Shown: positions 43,673 through 52,293 of the stretch, piece after piece
Position numbering within the stretch: the first letter of the stretch is position 1
Layout: each line of letters starts with the position of its first letter
DNA from: an uncultured Paracoccaceae bacterium
GTDB taxonomy: Bacteria; Pseudomonadota; Alphaproteobacteria; Rhodobacterales; Rhodobacteraceae
Length of the DNA: 64,000 nucleotides
Direction of reading: 5' to 3'
NCBI GenBank assembly: GCA_937872465.1
Contig: CALMSR010000050.1
Coordinates: 1-64,000, forward strand
Program-made: the position numbers and the translations under genes
The notes under the pieces: generated by a model
Seen by the model: only the letters and a program-made list of their open reading frames with translations
The model's database searches: none
Told to the model about the DNA's origin: nothing

Positions 43673-44623
43673 TCAGCCCAGATCCGCCAGCGCCTCGGGC
43701 CGCGCGGGATCGAGGCGCCGCAGCGCGGCCGCACCCCCTTCCGGCGCCGCCGCCGCGCCGACCGTCACCAGGAGATCGGCGCCGATCTCCGCGGCCAGCC
43801 ATGCCGCGAGCCCGGCGGGATCGCTCGCATCCGGCCGGTCGCCGCCGGCCCTGGCGGTCGCCATGCGCCGCGGCGCCCAGACCGTGTGGCGTCCGGATTT
43901 CAGCGACCAGTCGAGCTCGGTGCGCGAGGCCACGACGCTGAACCGCGGATCGCGATCGGTCAGCGCCCAGGCCGCCGCCTCGATCGCCAGGAGGCCGATC
44001 ATCTGCTGCGCCTCCGTCGCCGCGGGCTGCGGCTCGGGGGCAGCGATGCAGAGCACGTTCGGCTTGTGCCAGCCGGTGATCGCATCGAGCCAGCGGGCGG
44101 CGCCGGCGCCCCCCAGAACCTCCCGGTCGAGATAGATCACCGCCGGCCGAACCGCCTGCGCCGCCCCGGCGAGCTCCCGCACCGGGCGGATCCGCGGCGC
44201 CGCCTTGGGAACGCGCGCGCGCACGATCTCGACCCCGAGCGCGCCGGGAATGCGGTCGAGCTTCTCTACCCGCACGAAGACCCGCACCGATTGCGGATCG
44301 ATCAGGCAGGCCGCCGCCACGCGCTCGGCCAGCGTCTCGAGCAGGTTGAGCCGGTCCGCGGCGAGCGCGGCCTCGATCGCCTCGGTGATCATGTCGTAGG
44401 AGACCACCTGATCGACGTCGTCGCTCTCGGCCGCCGCATTGTGCATGACCTCGAGCACGACGTTGAAGCGCACCCGCTGCGTCACGCCCCGTTCGGTGCG
44501 AAAGGCGCCGATCTCGATGTCGCGCACGTAGTCGCGCACCGAGATGCGGTCGAGCGGCGGTCCCGAATGGCTGGCCGAGGCCCGCACATGCGGCAGTTCG
44601 AAAGCCATTGCAGTCTCGTCCAT
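43673..44623 (-). CDS. folB: Dihydroneopterin aldolase with C-terminal extension
   Basis: This 316-residue protein has an N-terminal FolB domain (about residues 25-140) with RDYVRDIEIGAFRTERGVTQ, VVSYDMITEAI and LETLAERVAAACL. It cleaves dihydroneopterin in folate synthesis. About 170 residues follow that ordinary FolB (about 120 residues) lacks: IYLDREVLGGAGAARWLDAI through the end. I do not recognise this domain. It has no obvious HPPK motif. It heads the folB/peroxiredoxin-like/HAD/folP/glmM operon. Confidence 0.85.
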   Translation of the reverse strand: MDETAMAFELPHVRASASHSGPPLDRISVRDYVRDIEIGAFRTERGVTQRVRFNVVLEVMHNAAAESDDVDQVVSYDMITEAIEAALAADRLNLLETLAERVAAACLIDPQSVRVFVRVEKLDRIPGALGVEIVRARVPKAAPRIRPVRELAGAAQAVRPAVIYLDREVLGGAGAARWLDAITGWHKPNVLCIAAPEPQPAATEAQQMIGLLAIEAAAWALTDRDPRFSVVASRTELDWSLKSGRHTVWAPRRMATARAGGDRPDASDPAGLAAWLAAEIGADLLVTVGAAAAPEGGAAALRRLDPARPEALADLG

Positions 44624-44826
44624 GGCACCCCTGCCCTGTCGCTCCCGCGGTGATACCGCCGCGCCGCCCCCGCGGCAACCCGGCTGATCCGTTAACCGTT
44701 TCCTGCGTTTTCCGGTCGCCCGGACCTGCGCGTTAACCGAACGGAAAGCCCGGCCGCCCAGAGTCCCGCCGGTGAGGAGCAGCCGGATTCCGGCTCGGCT
44801 GCGGCGACACGAGCGAGGGGGCTTCG

Positions 44827-45450
44827 GTGAGACCTTTCATTCTGAGCGCGATCCTGGGCCTCGTGATCCTCGGCGCCGGCGGCGGCGCCACGGGTGCGGG
44901 CCAGACGCCCGGCAGGTTCGGCCAGCCGATCACCGGCCAGTCGCTCGATCAGGGCCTCTTCAACGAGGCGGTGCTCTTCTACTCGAATGCCGCCCGCCGG
45001 CAGCATGGCCGCGCCCCGCTCAGCCCCGATCCGGCGCTGGCCCGCGCGGCGGCCGATCACGCCGCCAACATGGCGCGGCTCCGGACCCACAGCCACGAGC
45101 TGCCCGTACGCGGCCAGTCGAAGCTGAAGCAGCGCATGGCGCGGCAATCGGTCAGCTACCGGCTCGCGGCGGAGAACATCGCGATGGACAAGGTCTACCA
45201 GCTGCTCGGTCGACCGATCTCGATGAAGTCGAGCGGCTGCAATTTCCTCTACGGCGATACGATGCGCCCGGTTCCGGTGCATACCTACGGCAGCCTCGCG
45301 CAGCAGGTGGTCAGCCGATGGCTGGCCTCGCCAAAGCATCGTGCCTCGCTGCTGTCGCCGAAATTCGAGCGGCTGGGCAGCGGGGTCGGGATCGATCCGA
45401 AGGGCCCCGCCTGCGGCGATCTCTACCTGGTGCAGGATTTTGCCGACTGA
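44827..45450 (+). CDS. Secreted CAP (SCP/PR1) domain protein
   Basis: This 207-residue exported protein has a signal peptide (FILSAILGLVILGAGGGATG) and a CAP domain: LFNEAVLFYSNAARRQHGRA, LARAAADHAANMARLRTHSH, AENIAMDKVY and VSRWLASPKHRASLLSPKF. The family is extracellular or periplasmic and has sterol/lipid or protease-like roles in other organisms. Its bacterial role is unclear. The start is GTG at 44827 with GAGGGG upstream. It converges on the SleB gene. Confidence 0.85.
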   Translation: MRPFILSAILGLVILGAGGGATGAGQTPGRFGQPITGQSLDQGLFNEAVLFYSNAARRQHGRAPLSPDPALARAAADHAANMARLRTHSHELPVRGQSKLKQRMARQSVSYRLAAENIAMDKVYQLLGRPISMKSSGCNFLYGDTMRPVPVHTYGSLAQQVVSRWLASPKHRASLLSPKFERLGSGVGIDPKGPACGDLYLVQDFAD

Positions 45451-45466
45451 CGCCGCCGGCCCCGGC

Positions 45467-46228
45467 TCAGCGCTGCGCGACCCGCGTGCCCGAGCGATAG
45501 AACCGGTGATGGCCGATCGAGGCGGTGCGCGTCATCTGGCGCGCCCAGCTCGGGCTGACACGGGTGGCGTGGAAATGCGTTGCGCCATCGGTCACAATGC
45601 GCGGCCGCCCGGCCAGCATGATCGCGGCCAGCTTCTCGGCGCGGGCGCGCGGCCCGGCCTGGGCCATCGCGTCGGATCGGCCGTCGCAGGCATAGGAGAA
45701 CTGGCAGCTGCGGCCGCGGCTCACGCCCTGGTTGGTCACGCCGCAGACGGTATTGGGATAGCTGCGGCTGTCGACGCGATTGAGGATCACCTCGGCCACC
45801 GCGATCTGCCCGGCCAGCGGCTCGCCGCGCGCCTCGTGATAGATCGCGACCGCGAGGCACTGCCACTGGGCGTCGCCCGTGGCGCGCGGCAGCTGGTCGA
45901 GGGTCTTGGTATCGAGCTTCGCCGCCGAGCTGGCCTTGGCGAGATCGGCAAGCTCTGGAGCGACGCTCCGGCTCGCCACCGTCACGTCCGCATCCGCGCG
46001 CGCCCTGGGACGGGTGCTCAGCGCCAGCTGCGAGATCCGCGCATTGCCGGATTCCGCGAGAACCGAGCGTTCCCGATTCATCGCCCGGACAAAATCCGCC
46101 CGGTCCGCACCCGCCTTTGCAGCATCGGCCTCTGCCGCACCGGGGACAAGGCTCCCCAGCGTCACGATGAAAGCCAGAGCGATTGCCGCCAATCCGCGCC
46201 CGCGCGGTCCGAAGCCGGATCCCGTCAT
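45467..46228 (-). CDS. SleB-family cell wall hydrolase
   Basis: This 253-residue exported protein has a signal peptide (GLAAIALAFIVTLGSLVPGA), a variable linker, and a C-terminal SleB/hydrolase-2 domain from about residue 120. The domain reads CLAVAIYHEARGEPLAGQIA with the catalytic Glu, VILNRVDSRSYPNTVCGV, and QFSYACDGRSD. It should cleave peptidoglycan as a lytic enzyme. The ATG at 46228 follows GGGGGA, and the upstream open frame is not used. Confidence 0.88.
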   Translation of the reverse strand: MTGSGFGPRGRGLAAIALAFIVTLGSLVPGAAEADAAKAGADRADFVRAMNRERSVLAESGNARISQLALSTRPRARADADVTVASRSVAPELADLAKASSAAKLDTKTLDQLPRATGDAQWQCLAVAIYHEARGEPLAGQIAVAEVILNRVDSRSYPNTVCGVTNQGVSRGRSCQFSYACDGRSDAMAQAGPRARAEKLAAIMLAGRPRIVTDGATHFHATRVSPSWARQMTRTASIGHHRFYRSGTRVAQR

Positions 46229-46284
46229 TGCAAAGTCCCCCGATCCGCGGAACGACGCTCGTCCGCGTTCTTGCTGCACTGCAC

Positions 46285-46314
46285 AATTTAGTTTTCGGGA
46301 ATGACGTTTGTCAG
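46285..46314 (-). promoter_or_regulatory. Candidate promoter of the SleB-family gene
   Basis: On the minus strand CTGACA (-35, five of six matches) and TAAATT (-10, four of six) are 18 bp apart, about 57 bp before the ATG, in a locally AT-richer stretch. Confidence 0.4.
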
Positions 46315-46414
46315 GTCGCGCGGAGCAAAGTCCAGTTTTTCCAAGGCGTAAGCGGAATCCTGCCAATCGGCGCGTGAAGCCGCCGGCGCGCGTCGGCGGG
46401 AATTGCGCAGGGAT

Positions 46415-47362
46415 TCAGATGTTTTTAAGCGATTCGTGAACCAGCGCGCGGGCGCGTTCGCAGAGCCGCGAAACCTCCGCGAACGAGGCCTCGCGGCCCG
46501 ATAATCGCGACCCGAGCGTGTCCGCGGCCGCCTGGCCGAGCGATTCGGCGATTCTGCGCTCCGCCCAGACCCGCGCCTGGCGGCGGCGAAGCCCGGCAAG
46601 TCCCCCCGAGACGGTCCTTGCCGCGAAGACCTCCCCGATGCGGTCGAGCGCGGCATCGATCCCGGCGCCCGATTGCGACGAGACGACTTCGATCGGGGGC
46701 GCGGCGCCGGAACCCGCCGCGAGGGTGAGGGCCGCGCGCAGGTCGCCGGCCGTGCGAGAAGCCATGGCGCCGATGTCGCCCTTGGTGACCAGCATCACGT
46801 CGGGCTCCTCGATGATCCCCGCCTTCATGTATTGCAGGCTGTCGCCGGATCCCGGCTGGGCGCAGAAGACGACCAGGTCGGCGCAATCGGCGATCTCGGT
46901 CTCGGACTGGCCGACCCCGACCGTCTCCACGAAGACCCGGTCATAGAGCGCGCGCATCAGCAGCGCCGCCGGGAAGGCGATGTCGGAAAGCCCGCCCAGC
47001 CGCCGGCGCGCGGCCGTGGAGCGCACGAAGAGCCCCGCGTCCTGCGGATCCGATGCGATGCGGATGCGGTCGCCGAGCAGGGCGCCGCCGGATCGCCGGG
47101 AGGACGGATCGACCGCGATGACCGCGACGGTCTCGCCCCGCGCCCGCAGCCGGGCGATGAAGGCTCCGAGCAGCGTGGACTTGCCGACGCCGGGCGGTCC
47201 GGTGATGCCGATCACCATGCCCCGCGGCGCGGCCGAGGCCGCATCCATCAGGGTCGCGAGCTCCGGGCGGTCCGGGGCGGATTCGAGCGCCGAAAGCACG
47301 CGCGCCAGCGCCGCCTTGCCGCCCCGCGCCAGGCCCGGAAGGTCAACGGGAAGATCCGTCAC
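46415..47362 (-). CDS. meaB: MeaB/ArgK-type GTPase, methylmalonyl-CoA mutase chaperone
   Basis: This 315-residue G3E GTPase loads and protects the B12 cofactor of methylmalonyl-CoA mutase. It has the Walker A GITGPPGVGKSTLLGAF, the switch region AVDPSSRRSGGALLGDRIRI, ETVGVGQSETEIADCADL, and VTKGDIG for guanine recognition. The mutase is not in the window. The GTG start overlaps the PPDK-like stop by 4 bp (GTGA). Confidence 0.9.
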   Translation of the reverse strand: MTDLPVDLPGLARGGKAALARVLSALESAPDRPELATLMDAASAAPRGMVIGITGPPGVGKSTLLGAFIARLRARGETVAVIAVDPSSRRSGGALLGDRIRIASDPQDAGLFVRSTAARRRLGGLSDIAFPAALLMRALYDRVFVETVGVGQSETEIADCADLVVFCAQPGSGDSLQYMKAGIIEEPDVMLVTKGDIGAMASRTAGDLRAALTLAAGSGAAPPIEVVSSQSGAGIDAALDRIGEVFAARTVSGGLAGLRRRQARVWAERRIAESLGQAAADTLGSRLSGREASFAEVSRLCERARALVHESLKNI

Positions 47363-49965
47363 GCGCCGTCATCCGAGACGGCGGGCGCACGCACCAGCAG
47401 GCTGGCCTGCGCCGCCGCGAGCCGGGCGATGGGCACGCGGAACGGCGAGCAGGAGACATAGTCGAATCCGGCGAGCTTGGAGAAGCGCACCGAGGGCGGG
47501 TCGCCGCCATGCTCGCCGCAGAGACCCAGCGTCAGGGCCGGGTTGCGCGCCCGCCCGCGGCTCGCCGCGATCAGCATCAGCTCCCCCACCCCTTCGAGAT
47601 CGAGCGACCGGAACGGATCCTCGGCGAAGAGCCCGAGGTTCACGTAGTCACGCATGAACCGGCCGGCGTCGTCGCGGCTCAGGCCATAGGTCATCTGCGT
47701 CAGGTCGTTGGTCCCGAACGACAGGAACGCCGAGGAGGCCGCCAGGTCGCCGGCGCGCAGCGCCGCGCGCGGGGTCTCGACCATGACGCCGAGCTTGTAG
47801 GCCAGCCGCGCGTCCTGCTCGGTCTCGACCGCCGAAGCGACCGCGTCGATCCGGGCCTTGACCAGCTCCACCTCGCGATTGGCCGAGACCAGCGGGATCA
47901 TGATCTCGGGCACGACCGGCGCGCGGGCGTCGCGATTGACCGCGATCGCCGCCTCGAAGACCGCGCGCGCCTGCATGGCATAGATCGCCGGCATCACCAC
48001 GCCGAGGCGGACGCCGCGCATGCCGAGCATGGGATTGATCTCGGCGAGGTCGCGCGCCCGGGCGGTGACGACCTCGGCGGCGAGCCCGGTCACGGCGGCG
48101 AATTCGGCGATCTCCTCGGGGCCCCCGGGGAGGAATTCGTGCAGCGGCGGATCGAGCAGGCGGATCGTCACCGGCAGCCCGCGCATGATCTCGAAGATCT
48201 CGACGAAATCCGCGCGCTGCATCGGGAGCAGCCGGTCGAGCGCGGCCTGGCGGGATTCCTCGGTCTCCGCCAGGATCATCTCGCGCATCACCCCGACGCG
48301 CTCGGCGGCGAAGAACATGTGCTCGGTGCGGCAGAGACCGATGCCGTCGACCCGGAACCCGCGCGCCGCCCGCGCCTCGCCCGGGGTGTCGGCATTGGCC
48401 CGCACCCCGAGGTCGCGCACCGCATCCGCCCAGTCGAGCAGCTCCGAGAAGGCCCCGCCCAGCTCCGGCGCGATCATCGCCGGCGCGCCGGCCATGACCT
48501 CGCCGCGCGTGCCGTCCAGCGTGACCAGCGCCCCCTCGTGGAATACCCGGCCGTCCGGGGCGACCAGGATCCGCCGCGCAGCATCGAGCTTCAGCTCGCG
48601 CGCGCCCACCACGCAGGGCAGCCCGATCCCGCGGGCGATCACCGCGGCATGGCTGGTCATGCCGCCGCGCATGGTGAGCACGCCGCGCGCCGAATGCATG
48701 CCGCGGATGTCCTCGGGGCTGGTCTCGACCCGGGCGAGGATCGTCTCCTCGTCCCGCGCCGCCGCGGCCTGCGCCGCCTCGGCGGTGAAGACGAGGCGCC
48801 CGGTCGCCGCACCGGGGCTCGCCCCGAGCCCGGTGCCGAAGACGTCGCGCCGCGCGCCCGGATCGATCTGCGGATGCAGGTGCTCGACGAGGCTCAGCGG
48901 CTCGATGCGCAGGAGCGCCTGGTCGCGGTCGATCGCCCCGACCTTGGCCAGGTCGACGGCGATCCGCACCGCCGCGCGGGCATTGCGCCGCACCGGGACC
49001 GCATCGAGGATCGCCACCGCGCCACCCTGCAGCACGAAGGCGATCCGGTAGGCGTCGCCGAGCCCCCGGGCCGTGCGCGCGCAGGTGTCGCGCAGCGCCG
49101 AGAGCGCATCGGGGGCGATCTCCGCCAGCGTCGGGCCCGCGGCCCCGCCTTCTGCGGCCCCATCGCGCAGCGCGAGCCGCGTCCGGGGTCCGAGCGCGCG
49201 GCCGTATCCGTTCTCGAAGCGCCAGAATTCCCCCTCGAAGGCCGGCGCGCCGGTGCGGCTGTCGACCGTCTGGATCGCCCCCTCGCCGTCCGGCCCGGTG
49301 CGCGTCCCCGGCGCCATCTCCTGCACGATCAGCCCGAGCCCGGCATCGGGCGGCGCCCCCCGCGCCTCGCGCAGGATCCGGGCCGTGGCGCCCTGCCAGG
49401 CCCGCGCCAGCGCCCGCGCGGCGGCCTCGAGCTGGTCCTTCGGCGCCTGCGGAAAGGCCGTCCCGCAGCGCGCGGCGAAGATGTCGAGCATGTCCGCGAT
49501 CCGGGCGCGCAGGCCGGCGGCATCGCCCGGCTCCCGCCCCGACCCGAAGGCCTCCGGATCGAGGCCGTGCACCGCATGGGCGAAGGCCGCGATGAAGCGG
49601 CGATAGCGGTCGAGCGCCGCGGCCTCGCCCAGCCGCGCGGTCAGCGCCCCGACCGCCGCCTCGCCGATGCCGATGTCGAGCAGCGCATCGGGCCCGCTCC
49701 AGGCCCGCGCGCCGGGGCTGGAGCGCAGGGCGTGGAGCCGCCCCGGCGGCCCCAGATCCGGCAGGGCCGGCATCGCGCCGCCCGCGCCGATCTCCCGCAC
49801 GCAATCGAAGGACAGTGCGACTCCCGTCGGCACCGGCAGCCCCAGCGCCGTCAGCTGCGCGAACTTCCAGGCGCGCCGTCCGAAGACCGCATCGCTGAGC
49901 GCGTCACCGGCATCGAGCCCGATGACGGCCTCATTCGGGTCCGGGATGATCTCCTGCGCTTTCAT
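47359..49965 (-). CDS. Pyruvate, phosphate dikinase-like protein with divergent ATP domain
   Basis: This 868-residue protein has an intact central phosphohistidine domain (RGGMTSHAAVIARGIGLPCV) and PEP/pyruvate barrel (RLLDPPLHEFLP, FGTNDLTQMTYGLSRDD, LGLCGEHGGDP). The N-terminal nucleotide-binding half is poorly conserved. The GGKG loop is replaced by FGRRAWKFAQL, the usual RSGARxSMPGMMDT by RSSPGARAWSGPDALLD, and the QDIEF end by YRIAFVLQGG. It may have lost ATP chemistry. It follows glyS, the usual ppdK place in Rhodobacterales. Confidence 0.8.
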   Translation of the reverse strand: MKAQEIIPDPNEAVIGLDAGDALSDAVFGRRAWKFAQLTALGLPVPTGVALSFDCVREIGAGGAMPALPDLGPPGRLHALRSSPGARAWSGPDALLDIGIGEAAVGALTARLGEAAALDRYRRFIAAFAHAVHGLDPEAFGSGREPGDAAGLRARIADMLDIFAARCGTAFPQAPKDQLEAAARALARAWQGATARILREARGAPPDAGLGLIVQEMAPGTRTGPDGEGAIQTVDSRTGAPAFEGEFWRFENGYGRALGPRTRLALRDGAAEGGAAGPTLAEIAPDALSALRDTCARTARGLGDAYRIAFVLQGGAVAILDAVPVRRNARAAVRIAVDLAKVGAIDRDQALLRIEPLSLVEHLHPQIDPGARRDVFGTGLGASPGAATGRLVFTAEAAQAAAARDEETILARVETSPEDIRGMHSARGVLTMRGGMTSHAAVIARGIGLPCVVGARELKLDAARRILVAPDGRVFHEGALVTLDGTRGEVMAGAPAMIAPELGGAFSELLDWADAVRDLGVRANADTPGEARAARGFRVDGIGLCRTEHMFFAAERVGVMREMILAETEESRQAALDRLLPMQRADFVEIFEIMRGLPVTIRLLDPPLHEFLPGGPEEIAEFAAVTGLAAEVVTARARDLAEINPMLGMRGVRLGVVMPAIYAMQARAVFEAAIAVNRDARAPVVPEIMIPLVSANREVELVKARIDAVASAVETEQDARLAYKLGVMVETPRAALRAGDLAASSAFLSFGTNDLTQMTYGLSRDDAGRFMRDYVNLGLFAEDPFRSLDLEGVGELMLIAASRGRARNPALTLGLCGEHGGDPPSVRFSKLAGFDYVSCSPFRVPIARLAAAQASLLVRAPAVSDDGA

Positions 49966-50010
49966 TGCGGTGCAACATATCCGCGATCGCCGGCCAGGGA
50001 AACCGAAACG

Positions 50011-52224
50011 TCACCCGCCCTCCACCGCCGAGAAGACCGCCACCCGGTTCATCACCGTGCGGATGCGATGCAGCAGGCAGAGCCGGTTGCGCCGGACAAT
50101 GTCGCTCTCGGCATTGACGATAGTGGTGTCGAAGAAGGCGTCGATCGGCCCGCGCAGCCCGGCGAGCGCGGTCATGGCGCCGGCGAAATCCTCGGCATCG
50201 AGCGCCGGAGCGATGGCGACCTCGGCCGCATCGAGCGCGGTGAAGAGCGCCCGCTCCGCATCGGTCTCCGCGAGGCTCGGATGCGGGTCGAGGGAATATT
50301 CCACCCCGTCCTTCTTCTCCTCCTGGCTCAGGATGTTCACGGCGCGCTTGTAGCCGGCGAGCAGGTTCGCGCCGTCTTCGGTCCCGAGGAAGTCCTGGAG
50401 CGCACGGACACGGGCGACGAGAAGCATGAGGTCGTCCTGACCGCCGAGCTGGAAGGCGGCGTCGATCACGTCGTGGCGGATGCCCTCGCCGCGGAGGTGG
50501 ACCTTGAGGCGGTCCGTCAGAAAGAATATCAGATCATAGACTTCCAACAGTCCGTTACGGATCTCCTCGTCAGAAAAATCGGAGATGCTCTCCGACGCGA
50601 ACTCCTCGAAAGCGCGGTCAATGACATCCTGGCGGAGTCCCTTCTTCTCTAGTTCATCAAGTAGGCCGGCTCGCGAAATGGCCTCAGCTGCTTTGGACGC
50701 CTGCATATTGGCGACCATCACACCAATTAGAAGCTCGGTCAATTTCAGCCGCAGATCGTTGCCTAGGATCAGGCGTATCGCTCCCAACCCCGCACGTCGA
50801 AGAGCGAAGGGATCGCGTGAACCCGTGGGTTTTTCCGGGATCCACCAATGCCCGGCCAAGGTGTCGAGTTTATCGGCGAGCGCCACGGCGACCGAAACCG
50901 AGGCCTTCGGGACGGCATCGTTCGGTCCGAGCGGGGAGTAATGCTCCTCCGCCGCGGCGGCGACGGCAGGATCCTCCCCGGCCCGCTCGGCATAATAGCG
51001 CCCCATCACCCCCTGCAGCTCGGGGAATTCGTAGACCATCTCGCTCGCGAGATCGGCCTTGGCGAGGCGTGCCGCGCGCTCGGCGAGGTCGGGGTCGGCG
51101 CCGACCAGCGGCGCGATCTCGCGCGCCAGGGCGGCAATGCGGGCGATGCGCTCGCCCTGGGAGCCGAGCCGATTGTGGAAGGTCACGCCATCGAGCTTCG
51201 CCACCATCGCCTCGGGCGGCATGCGCAGGTCGTTCTCCCAGAAGAACGCCGCATCCGCGAGCCGCGCGGCCAGAACCCGGGCGTTGCCGGCGAGGATCGT
51301 CGCGCCGTCGTCGGCGGTCTCGCGGTTGGCCACCACCACGTAGCCCACGATGCGCGCCGAGTTGGGGTCGCGCACCGAGAGGAACTTCTGATGCGCCTTC
51401 ATGGAGGTCTGCAGCACCTCCGGCGGCAGGTCGAGGAAGCGCTCCCCGATGCGTCCCATCAGCACCACGGGCCATTCCACCAGCCCGGCGATCTCGGCGA
51501 GGAGCGCCTCGTCCTCCACCACCTCCAGGCCTTGGGCGAAGGCGAGCTGCTTCGCGTCGTGGCGGATCCGCCCGGCGCGCTCCGCCGGGTCGAGCAGCAC
51601 CCGCGCCCGTTCGAGCCGCGCCGCGTAATCCTCGACGCCCGAGACGCGAATGGTCTCCGGCGCCATGAAGCGGTGGCCGCGGGTGGTGTCGCCGGCGCGG
51701 ATCCCCTCGATCTCCAGCGGCACGATCTCGCTGCCCGCCTCGGTGGAGAGCTGGCAGAGGATGCCGTGGAGCGGGCGCACCCAGCGCAGGCCTCCCTCGC
51801 CCCAGCGCATGGATTTCGGCCAGGGGAAGCCGCGCACCACCGCCTCGACCGTCTCCGCCACGATCGCCGCCGCTGCCCGGCCCGGGCGTTCGGTGACGGC
51901 GAACCAGACCTGCGACTTCCTGTCGTCGCGGATCTCGAGGTCCTCCCGCGCCAGCCCGGTGGAGCGCAGGAAGCCCTCGAGCGCCTTCTCGGGCGCATCC
52001 ACCCGCGGGCCCTTGCGCTCCTCGCGCAAAGCCGCCGACCGCTCCGCGAGCCCCGCGACCGCCAGCGCCAGCCGCCGCGGCGTCACGAAGGCCGTCGCAT
52101 GGGCGTAGGTCAGCCCGCGCTCGACCAGTCCCTCGGTGACCAGGCGCCGCAGGTCCTCCGCCGCCCGCGCCTGCATGCGCGCCGGGATTTCCTCGGATAG
52201 CAGTTCGAGCAGGAGATCGGGCAT
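50011..52224 (-). CDS. glyS: Glycyl-tRNA synthetase beta subunit
   Basis: This 737-residue subunit of the alpha2beta2 GlyRS binds tRNA-Gly. It begins PDLLLELLSEEIPARMQARA and contains FVTPRRLALAVAGL, WPKSMRWGEGGLRWVRPLHG, FLSVRDPNSARIVGYVVVAN and the HD-like and anticodon-binding C-terminal regions (ADKLDTLAGHW, ALRRAGLGAIRLI). Oddity: 50510-50850 is strikingly AT-rich for this genome (40% GC in 50521-50580, 48% in 50701-50760), although the frame is intact. The catalytic partner glyQ is at 53866. Confidence 0.94.
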   Translation of the reverse strand: MPDLLLELLSEEIPARMQARAAEDLRRLVTEGLVERGLTYAHATAFVTPRRLALAVAGLAERSAALREERKGPRVDAPEKALEGFLRSTGLAREDLEIRDDRKSQVWFAVTERPGRAAAAIVAETVEAVVRGFPWPKSMRWGEGGLRWVRPLHGILCQLSTEAGSEIVPLEIEGIRAGDTTRGHRFMAPETIRVSGVEDYAARLERARVLLDPAERAGRIRHDAKQLAFAQGLEVVEDEALLAEIAGLVEWPVVLMGRIGERFLDLPPEVLQTSMKAHQKFLSVRDPNSARIVGYVVVANRETADDGATILAGNARVLAARLADAAFFWENDLRMPPEAMVAKLDGVTFHNRLGSQGERIARIAALAREIAPLVGADPDLAERAARLAKADLASEMVYEFPELQGVMGRYYAERAGEDPAVAAAAEEHYSPLGPNDAVPKASVSVAVALADKLDTLAGHWWIPEKPTGSRDPFALRRAGLGAIRLILGNDLRLKLTELLIGVMVANMQASKAAEAISRAGLLDELEKKGLRQDVIDRAFEEFASESISDFSDEEIRNGLLEVYDLIFFLTDRLKVHLRGEGIRHDVIDAAFQLGGQDDLMLLVARVRALQDFLGTEDGANLLAGYKRAVNILSQEEKKDGVEYSLDPHPSLAETDAERALFTALDAAEVAIAPALDAEDFAGAMTALAGLRGPIDAFFDTTIVNAESDIVRRNRLCLLHRIRTVMNRVAVFSAVEGG

Positions 52225-52293
52225 CGGGCTTCCGGCGCTGGGAGGGCGGGGCTCAGGGCAAACCGGATGGGCCCGCGGAGGTCAAGGCCGAAT

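Noticed and set aside
44690..44750. Two GTTAACCG copies upstream of the CAP-domain gene as CtrA sites
   Set aside because: Spacing does not fit the TTAA-N7-TTAA CtrA motif, and single half-sites are too weak to call.
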